The translations under genes were made by a program, and so were the position numbers. A stretch of DNA of 64,000 nucleotides. Source: Ancylomarina sp048268005 (GTDB lineage Bacteria > Bacteroidota > Bacteroidia > Bacteroidales > Marinifilaceae). Below are positions 25,639 to 36,200 of the stretch, piece by piece. The stretch lies in NCBI GenBank assembly GCA_048268005.1, contig JBLWWJ010000003.1, positions 405,851-469,850 of the forward strand, written 5' to 3'. Under the pieces are notes generated by a model. It was not told where the DNA came from, did not search any database, and was given only the letters and a program-made list of their open reading frames with translations. How positions within the stretch are numbered: the first letter of the stretch is position 1; every line of letters starts with the position of its first letter.

Positions 25639-27084
25639 TTAAAATTCAGCATTTTTAGGTGTACGTGGGAATGGAATCACGTCACGAATATTACCCATAC
25701 CCGTTACGAATAGCATCATACGCTCGAAACCTAGTCCGAAACCAGAGTGTGTTGCCGTTCCAAAACGACGGGTATCTAAATACCAATCCATTTCTTCAGC
25801 TGGAACACCCATTTCTTTCATACGAGTCGTTAGTTTATCGTAATCTTCTTCACGCTGAGATCCACCAACAATTTCACCAATTCCAGGGAATAGAATATCC
25901 ATAGCTGCTACGGTTTTTCCATCATCATTCTGTTTCATGTAGAATGATTTGATCTCCTTTGGATAGTCAATCAGGATAACTGGTTTTTTAAACTTCTTCT
26001 CAACCAAGAAACGCTCATGCTCCGACTGAAGATCAGCTCCCCAACCATCAATTAGATACTGGAATTTCTTTTTCTTATTTGGCTTCGAGTTACGAAGAAT
26101 ATCAATCGCTTCAGTGTATGTCAAACGAACAAAATCATTATCCAATACAAAACGCAACTTCTCGATCAACTCCATTGATCTATCTTCAGCTTTCTTGCCT
26201 TTTTCTTCTTCCTGTAAACGCTTACTCAAGAACTCAAGATCTTCCATGCAGTTATCCAAAGCATACTTAATCATATACTTTAGGAACTCTTCTGCTAAGT
26301 CCATATTATCCTTAATATCGTAGAAAGCCATCTCTGGCTCAATCATCCAGAACTCAGCAAGGTGGCGTGTTGTATTTGAATTCTCAGCACGGAAAGTAGG
26401 ACCAAAAGTGTAAATCTCACCTAAAGACATAGCACCCAACTCACCTTCAAGCTGACCTGATACGGTTAGGTTAGTTTCCTTACCAAAGAAATCTTCTTTA
26501 TAATTAATGCTTCCATCCTCGTTTAAAGGTGGGTTCTTAGCATCAAGAGTTGATACTCTAAACATTTCACCTGCACCCTCGGCATCAGAGCCAGTGATTA
26601 GAGGTGTATGCATATAGTAGAATCCCTTCTTGTTAAAAAACTCGTGCACGGCAAAAGCCATGGCATGACGAATACGGAATACCGCAGAAAAAGTATTGGT
26701 ACGGAAACGTAAGTGAGCCTTCTCTCTTAAAAACTCCAAAGAGTGCTTCTTAGGCTGCAATGGGTACTTCTCAGGATCGGCTGTACCTAAAACTTCAATT
26801 TCAGTTGCCTCTAATTCTACAGATTGTCCACTACCTGTCGATTCAATTAATTTACCATTAACCGAAATAGCAGCTCCCGTTGTAATCTTTTTCAACAAGT
26901 CCTCATTAAAATTAGGAACATCAACAACGATCTGAATATTATTAATAGTAGAACCATCATTTAAAGCAACAAAATTAATTTGCTTATTACCACGTTTGGT
27001 TCTTACCCATCCTTTCACATTTACTTCACTGCCGTACTCTTTCGAAACTAACAGATCTTTGATCTTAATTCTTTTCTGTTCCAT
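25639..27084 (-). CDS. asnS: Asparagine--tRNA ligase
   Basis: A 481-residue class IIb synthetase that charges tRNA-Asn. An N-terminal OB-fold for the anticodon (VNVKGWVRTKRGNKQINFVA) precedes the catalytic core: ITGSDAEGAGEMFRV, motif 2 FRAENSNTTRHLAEFWMIEP and motif 3 GFGLGFERMMLFVTGMGNIR ending FPRTP. Asn-specific features rather than Asp-type insertions support AsnRS. Single gene with its own terminator. Confidence 0.97.
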   Translation of the reverse strand: MEQKRIKIKDLLVSKEYGSEVNVKGWVRTKRGNKQINFVALNDGSTINNIQIVVDVPNFNEDLLKKITTGAAISVNGKLIESTGSGQSVELEATEIEVLGTADPEKYPLQPKKHSLEFLREKAHLRFRTNTFSAVFRIRHAMAFAVHEFFNKKGFYYMHTPLITGSDAEGAGEMFRVSTLDAKNPPLNEDGSINYKEDFFGKETNLTVSGQLEGELGAMSLGEIYTFGPTFRAENSNTTRHLAEFWMIEPEMAFYDIKDNMDLAEEFLKYMIKYALDNCMEDLEFLSKRLQEEEKGKKAEDRSMELIEKLRFVLDNDFVRLTYTEAIDILRNSKPNKKKKFQYLIDGWGADLQSEHERFLVEKKFKKPVILIDYPKEIKSFYMKQNDDGKTVAAMDILFPGIGEIVGGSQREEDYDKLTTRMKEMGVPAEEMDWYLDTRRFGTATHSGFGLGFERMMLFVTGMGNIRDVIPFPRTPKNAEF

Positions 27085-27193
27085 TTTTATTCTGACTTAA
27101 TGAGATTATACCTGCCGGCTTTAAAAAGAAAACCGACAACAAGGCTACAAAAATATAAAAATGCATCCAATTTATGGATGATAATGCTAAAAT

Positions 27194-27224
27194 AAAAGAG
27201 TCTAAAGCAATGCTTTAGACTCTT
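27194..27224 (-). terminator. Terminator of the giant T9SS protein gene
   Basis: AAGAGTCTAAAGCA and TGCTTTAGACTCTT form a long stem; on the minus strand a TTTTATTTT run follows. About 20 bases after the gene's stop. Confidence 0.8.
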
Positions 27225-27243
27225 AGATTCGAAAATTTACAAT

Positions 27244-30200
27244 TTATTCAACAATTAGGCGACCTCTATACAAGTTTTCACCTCGAATTTCAATGATATA
27301 TTGCCCTGAAGCCAAATCACCTCGTTTTAATTCAAAACGATTACTATTAATATCATTCTCAATTAAAACCAAACGTCCATTCACATCGTAAACAGATAGA
27401 CAATACGGACTGAAATTTGGATTATCAAACTCAATTCTAGATTTGATTTTCATCGGATTGGGAAAAACAGTTAACTTTTTCACATTTGAATCAGGATCAT
27501 CAATCCCTGTTATAGTTGACTTTGTAGTCAAATAATTCGAACGGGATACACCATAATCACTATTATATGATTTTAATTGTGAAATATCACAGGTATACTC
27601 ATTTTCTACCTCAAGTACATAGTAGAAATTCTCTACATTAGGAGGATTATTATCGATATACTTAGATTCCGTATTTGATATTGATTCTATTTTCACCATC
27701 TCATCTACCGAAGTACCGCGGTAAATATTGTAGGTATTAAACTCAAATCCTTCGTACTTGTTCCAAATTAAATTAATCTCACCATTTATACCTTGATTAG
27801 CCTGTAAAAGCATCGTATGATGAACATCGCTTATTTGAGATTCAACACCACAAACATCGGTAATGGAAATGGCGTAAGTATGAGAACGAGCAGATGGATT
27901 TGACTCCTCGTCAACAATTACACTTGTTTCTTCAATAGGAACATTCTTAACCAGCTCCATAGATGAAACTGAATTGGCTTCCTTATAGATATTATAAGAA
28001 ACAATGCCAAGGTCTTTTTGGCGTTCCCAAACAATCTCGTTTTTGTTATCGCTATTTACCGTCACTAGACAAAGTTGTTGATGCTGGTAAGTATTGAGAG
28101 TTTGTAAGTCAAATGTAGCTGTGGCCGAACACAAATTTTCATCATAAGCACGAACAAAAAATTCTCCTGGATGTTCAGGATTAACGGAATTTCCGCCTTC
28201 TCCTGTAGACCATAGATAAGTATTGAAACCTTCGGTCGCTAAAAGTTCCGACTTTTCTGGACAAAAATATTCACCGTGACTGGATGTGATTTCAACTGTT
28301 TGTGGCGTGTTCTTCTCAAGAATCGTTGCACTCGTTTCAGCTGTACAATCCATAGCATCACTCACAACAACAGAGTATTCTCCTGCTCCGATTTTATATA
28401 AGCGATTACTGGTTGACTTTTCCTCGTCACTCCATAAATAAGTGTAAGGAATTGTTCCTCCTGTAATTATTAAATCAATACCACCAGTATTTTCACCATC
28501 ACATGAATTAAATATTTGTGATTTAACAGTAAACTCTTCAGGAGCATCAAGCTTGATACTGTCAATAGCTGTACAATTATTTGCATCGGTTACAGTAACA
28601 TGGTAATATTTACCACCTACTAGCGTAGAAATAGTTGAATCACTAGTTTGTAGGTTGTCATCCCACTTAAATGCGAATGGTGCTTTTCCTCCAATAGGAG
28701 TAATTGTAGCTGAACCATCGTTTAAGCCGTAACACGAAACATTGCTCCAGTCGGTAAACTTAAGGTGAGGATCGTGTCCTACACTTACACTTGCAGTAGC
28801 AGTACAGTTGTTGGCATCTGTTAAAGTAACGGTATACTCAGCATCTTCGCTTAACCCTTCAACTCTTGCTGTAGTACTCGTACTGTTATCATCCCAAATA
28901 AAGGAATATGGTGCTGTACCTCCAGTTGGAATACAAAGTGCTGCCCCATCGGTTCTACCATTACAAGTCGTATTGAAACCTTCCACATTAGCACGTAATG
29001 GAACAGGATCAGTAATTACAACTTCTCTATCAGCAATTAACTCACCATTTGTATTGGTAACAATTAGATGATAAATTCCAGCTTTTAGGTTATCGAAAAT
29101 ATTATTATCCTGGAAAGATTCACCGTTATTTATTGAATATTGATACGGTGCAGTATCACCTGTTGTCGTAATGCTTAGGGAACGATTACCTTCACCAGAA
29201 CAACCGCCATTATTAACAGCAACTAAAACTTCTTCATCAATACATTTTGTGTATCTGATAAGTCCTTTTATTCCTCCATACCAAATACGACCTTTCGCAT
29301 CATCTTGAATACTTGTAATTGAATTGCCTTTAAAACCAGGTTCTTCAGAATATGAGACCCAATCGGTACCATTGAATTTTAGCATACCAGTATTACCGTA
29401 ACCATCCCAATAGTTTTCGAAATAGCTAATCCAGATATTGCCATCAGCATCTTCCCCTATAGTATTAATTACTTGATTTGGATCTATACCATGTTGTTCT
29501 AGCTTGTAATAGGTCCACTCTTCGTTTTCGAGAATAGCATAGTGTGAATTGCTCGAGACCCAAATTCTATTTTTACTGTCAACAAAAATGTTATTCAAAG
29601 AATAGAAATCGTTACCCATATTCTCTTCAATAGTGTAGTGCGTGATATTACTACCATCAAACTTCGAAATTGTTTTCTGATACTCGTTTTCATACTTAAT
29701 CCAGATGTTACCTTGCGAATCGGCATCAATTGCCGAAATAGCGTTGGTTTTAAGGCCGTCCTCAGTCGAATAATTAATAATCTCATTACCCTTCATGCGA
29801 GTTAAACCTTCCTCATTGTAAATCATCCAAACGTAATCGTTGACATCGATACTTAGTTTTTTAATCCAGTTAGATTTAAGACCATTAGCTATATCGTATT
29901 TGTCGAAAGTAGTACCATTATATTTGTAAACACCCTGGTCGGACGCTACCCATACTTTAAGTTCTGAATCGGTATCTAAGTCATTTACTGAACCTTGGAA
30001 ACCATCTTCATAATTGAATATTTTCCAGTTGTTCCCATCGAACTTTTTAAGGCTATTTTCCCAATTGGAACTACCTACCCACAAGTTCTTTTCTGCATCT
30101 AGCGACATACACTGAACACTTGCATTTGAACCATTTGCTTTGTGTAGTGTTGTCCATTGTTCATTAAAGTATTTACTAATACCATTATCGCCGTTTGAGA

Positions 30201-33200
30201 AACCTACCCAAATAGCACCAAATGCATCTTCACCAATAGCAGATACGTAATTTGATGGTAGATCAACATCTTTAATATGAGATTGCCAAACACCTTCGGA
30301 GTAATGAAGCAAACCTTCGTGAGTTCCTACCCAAACGTCACCTTCTGTATCGCAGAAAATATCCGAAATATATGTACTAGGTACGTTTAAGCCAGTTTCA
30401 ACTCGATTCCAGTTATCACCATCAAAATTAATTATTCCTGACTGACCTTCTCCAGTCCACGATGAACTCATCCAGATATCACCATTGATATCTTGAGTAA
30501 TGTTTCTAACACCGCCAAGGCTTATGTTATTTTCATATTGGAAATTTTCCCAATCTTCACCTTGGGTTTTGCTTAAAATTTTATAACGCGAAACGCCAGA
30601 ATTAGTACTTACCCAAACATAATCATCCTTATCTACAAATATGGATGAGCAATGATCGTCACTTAATCCATCCTGATGTGTGAAGTTTGAGAATTTCTCA
30701 CCATCAAATCGACTCACACCTTTATCGGTTGCAATCCATAGGTTACCATAGCTATCTTCAGCTATGCCCATAACATTGTTTCCTGCCAAGCCATCGGTTT
30801 CTTTGTATGGGTGCCACGATCTGCCATCGAACATATTTAGTCCTTTATTGTCGTAGTCGGCACCTAGCCAAATATTGCCATTTTTGTCTTTATGGATGGC
30901 GCTATAGCTAAAATTAGCGTTTATAATGTCCCAGTCTTTACCATTGTATGATGTGAGCTCGTTTCCGGTAGAAAACCAAATGGTACCTTCAAAATCGGTT
31001 TCAATGGCTCTAATGTCTGTGCTATTCAGTTTAATTTCTCCATCTACCGCTGAGAACCCACATAGGTTTTCTTCTAGTAGAGGAAGAACTTTTAAAACAA
31101 CTGAAGTCTGAGTCATACAAGCCTTATTATCGACAACGTTAATTTTATATAGCTTGTCGGCTTCGAGATTATTAACGTAAGGCGTTGTTTTCTCTATACC
31201 TTCCCAATAAAAAGAATATGGAGCATTACCACCAGTGGCCTGAATTGTGGCATCACCATCAGCTAAACCTTGTCGTGATATGTTTGTACTGTCAATTACC
31301 AGAGCGATTAATTCATCAGGTTGAGTCACCCATGCGCTGTCTTTGTATACTTTACCATCAGTATCAGTTACTAAAACGTGATACACTCTATCAGCCTCAC
31401 TCACCAAAACTTTAGAATCTTGAGTGGCATTCTCGTCATCCCAAAGATAAGTGAATGGTGCTTTCCCTGATAACATCTCGATTTCGATAGAACCATCATT
31501 ACCACCATTACAAGAAATAGCACGAACAATTTTTCTAGAAATGGATTCATTTTCAAAAGCACCTAAATCGACTGGAGAACCTGTAGGAATAGATCTAGCT
31601 AAACCACCGAAATCGGTAGTTGGCATATGGTAATCTGTATCAAATACATTGATTGATGCAATACCAGCGCCAACAGAAGGAGATATATCCAACAGGTGAA
31701 AATCACCATTTTCAGCATCTACAAAATATTCATCCCTATTAAAGTTTGAATCTCCATAAGTGAAATTCTGTAGGTTACTTTCTTCACCAACAATACCTTT
31801 TTGTCCATTCTTAATATTCGAGTGATGAATTTCTATGCTTTTGCCATAACCATCCATACTTGTTTCATAAGAAATTTCCTGAGATGAATTGTTTCGTAAT
31901 ATTGAATTCAACACCAATAATTTGCTATCACCATAACTCATTCGAACAGCTTGGTTGTTATTCACCACCGTTGAATTGATCAAAGCTACTTTAGCATTAT
32001 TCTCCAGGTTTATTACTTCTGTCAAAATACCTGAAGCAACCAAGTTTTTAAATGAGTAATTTCCTTGATTGATTCTTACCCCCTGTTGTCCACCTTTTAA
32101 TTCAAGATTACTAAATACTACCTGAGTAGTTCCTTCCCAGTTACCTTGGGCAACAATAGCTGTTTGTCCAAAATTTTCAAAAGATAGGTGACCAAACTCT
32201 ACATTACTGTATTGGTTCAAATAAACAGAACAATAGGAGTTTGACTTACCTTTAAAAGTAATGTTATCAATCACTGATCCATTATAAATATTTTGAATGC
32301 TTAAAGCGTCACCTTCATCTGTAGCAATATTATTCTCAAATTGAACATTAGTAACAGAAGCCTCAGAATCAGAAATAAACATTCCACCACCCCTACGTGC
32401 ACGATTGTTTTTAACAATTAAATGATTTAAAGTTGGGTTCGAATTCCGAATCGTAATTCCACCTCCATTATCGTATTCGTTCATCTCTGAACGACCATTC
32501 TGAATGGTTAATCCAATCAGTTTGGCATTTCGAGATTCTCCATTTAGGAACACTATAACGCTTCCTTTTTCACTACCATCCAATACTGTTTGAGAAATAA
32601 AACTTTTATCTTTATCTAAAATGTATCTGGAAGCCAGTGTTACGTTCTTACCATTGAAACGGATATTTTCAGTATAAATACCGGGTTCAACAATAATGGT
32701 ATCCAAGTCACAAGCACGATCAATCGCTGTTTGAATTAGTGACAGTGGCAATTCTTCTGAACCGATATTTTCATCATCCCCTTCAGTAGAAACAAAATAA
32801 TACTGCCCTTCACGAGAAAGGATTTCAATCTCCTCAACTAGTTCGCAATTAGAATCAGAAATAGTCAAAAAGTACTTTCCTGCTTTTAATCCGTTAAAAG
32901 TAGAATATGCATTAATTATATCCGCATTTTCAGCTTCAGGCCAGGCTTCAACAGTTCTATTCTCATTATAGTCTGTACTGCTCAATCTGAGTTGATATGA
33001 AGAGTTTCCCATCATTTCATTTTGTACAGGTTTTCCGCCAGATATTTTCACCTCTATTCGTCCAGAGATATCATTTACGGCTTCACATACATGTTTTATA
33101 CTTGACGTAAATAGTAAAGGATCTTTAACCTCAATAGAACTCGAAATAATTGTTCCTTCAGTATCTGTTACGCTAACATTATATGTGCCTTCCTTCACAT

Positions 33201-36200
33201 TAAACAGGTTCTGATCTGTTGAAGTAAACTCATCAGGACCAGTCCAAAGAATACTCTTTACTTCTTTGTTGAAAACCTCCAAGGTGATATCTCCACCACA
33301 TTCAGAAAGTTGGATGTTTAAATCTCCAACCGATTTTTCGTGTTCAATAGCTCCCAGGTCGGGTTTAGAATCGACAGGATTTGGTCTTGCTGTTCCATAA
33401 AGATCAGTTAGAGGAGTTAAATAAGTTACTCCATCAATTACAAATTCACTTATTCCCGCACCAATGGCTGGTGAAGTTGAAACCAATCCGAAATCATTAT
33501 TCGTACTATCAATAAATTCAATTGCATTTTCAAGATTACCTTCACCCCAAGTAATATCTAACTCCTCTGAATTAGATATACCATCATAAACAATTCCATC
33601 TAATCCTTTTTCTATCACAGAATAGTTGATACTAATCATGCGATCATAGTCCTGAGAATATGACGGAACAATTTGCTGATACTTATTTCCAGAAATAATG
33701 GTATTAAAAATATTGATATGGTTTTCTTGATATCCTTGATATATACCTGTTTGATTGTTAGCAATGGTACCATTTATAATATCTAAAGTTCCTTTCTCAA
33801 TTTGAATCCCATAAGATTGATTTTTTATAATTAGTGGGTTTTCAAGAGTAACTCTTGAATTTTGGGTCTCGTTACTGTAGATGTAAAGACCAGTTCCCTT
33901 ATTCCCGATCAGCTGCAAATTAGAAATTAGCAAATCATTTTGAGCACTAACTCTAAATGCATAATTCCCTTCATTATTTCTAATGATAATGTTATTTACT
34001 CCTGCAGATGAAACATTCTCCAGATAGAGTCCACTTCCCTCTTCATTTGCTTTATTGGATTCAATCGTAAGATTTTCCATGAAACATTCAGCAGAATTAC
34101 AATAGATAGCACCACCTCGTCTGGCCTCATTATTCTTCAAAATCAAATCACGTAATTGAAATTGACTTCCATTCCAATAGGACAAATTGATTCCTCCTCC
34201 AGATCCGTTATAATCCATGGAGGTTGATTTTCCATTTATAACAGTAAATCCAATAAAACCGGAAGCATCAATTTCTTTTTCCGAATCCTGTCCCGCGTAT
34301 GCTGCTTCATCAAAATTGATATTTACAACAGAAGCTTTCTCCTGCCCATCAATAATAGTGTTTGCTATATGATCATGGTTTCCATCCAAAAGAAATTGAG
34401 ATCCTATTACAATTCTCTTGTTTATTGATAAATTTTCTAAATAAGTACCGTCCTTTACGATAATGGTATCCAAATCACAGGCATGATTAATTGCCGTCTG
34501 GATAGTTGCTAAAGGAGATTCCTCAGTTCCCAGATTCTCATCATCACCTTCAAGAGAAACAAAATGAAATCTAGTTTCTTTTGATAAAACTTCAATCTCT
34601 TCAACGAGCTCACAAGATGAGTCAGCTATCTTCAATATATACTTTCCGGCCTTTAAATTACCAAAGCTTGCATTCCCCAAACTCATCTCCCCATTTTCTG
34701 TATTGGGATAAATAGTAACCGTTCTTTGCTCGGAATAATCAATTCCACTAAGGTTCACTTGGTATTGTGATTCATAATCATAGTTCCTAGGTTTTCCACC
34801 TGCAACTTGAATTTCAAGCCTTCCGTTAGCTTCGCTGACTGCAGCACATACATGCTTGATATCTGAAGTAAATCGCAAAGGATCTTTCACCTCAATGGAT
34901 GAAGTCACTGTAGTACCATCTGTGTCAGTTACGCTTACATTATAAACACCTTCTTTAACACTTACCAAATTCTGCTCTGATGAAGTAAACTCATAAGGAC
35001 CAATCCAAAGAATACTCTTTACTTCTTTGTTAAAAATTTCAAGAGTAATATCACCGCCACATTCTGCAAGTTGGATATTTAAATCTCCGACCCCCTGTTC
35101 ATGTTCAATGGCACCCATATCCGGTTTTGAACCAGCAGGATTTGGTCTTACTGTTCCAAAAAGATCTTTTTCTGGAGTTGAATAAGTTATACCATCAATA
35201 ATCAGTTCATTGATCCCGGCTCCAATAGCGGGAGAAGTCGCAACTAAACTGAAATTATTCTGAGTCGTATCCACAAACTGTATGGCAGTTTCAAGATTAC
35301 CTTCACCCCAATTAACTTCGGCACTACTCTGGCTATTACCGGCATCCATTGTTTGAATCCCCTCGAGCCCTTTCTCTAAAGCAGAATAATTTACATTTAA
35401 AGAGTGATCGTAGTCCTGAGAATAAGATGGTGCGATTTGCTGATATTTATTTCCAGAGATAATGGTATTAGAAATATTGATATGGTTCTCTTGATATCCC
35501 TGATATATACCATATTGATTATTAGCAATCGTACCATTAATAATATCTAAAGTACCTCTCTCAACTTGAATACCATAAGATTGATTTTTTACAATTAATG
35601 GATTTTCAAGAGTAACTCTTGAATTTTGTGTCTCATTACTGTAGATGTAAAGACCAGTTCCCTGATTCCCGACTAGCTGCAAATTAGAAATTAGTAAATC
35701 ACTTTGAACATTAACTCTAAAAGCATTATTTCCTTCATTATTTCTAATGGTAATACTATTCACATGAGCAGATGAAACATTCTCCAAGTAGACACCACTT
35801 CCCTCTTCATTAGCTTTATTGGATTCAATAGTCAAATCTTGCATTAAGCAAGCAGAATAGTATGCACTGATACCACCACCACGTCGAGCCTCATTGTTTT
35901 TAACTATAAGATTCTTTAACTCGAATTTCGTTCCAGCCCAATAGTACAGATTGATACCTCCACCTGTTTCATTTTCGTTGTATGAGGTAGACTTACCATT
36001 TTGTATAGTAAACCCTATCAAGCCGGATGAATATTCCATTCCATATGCCAATCCTGTTGAAACTTTAACTGCTGTTTCCAACTGCTGTCCATCAATTATG
36101 GTTTTGGTAATATGATCTTTATTACCATCCAACAGAAATTCAGATCCGAGTACTACATTTTTGTTAAAATTTATATTCTCCATGTAGGTTCCCTCTGACA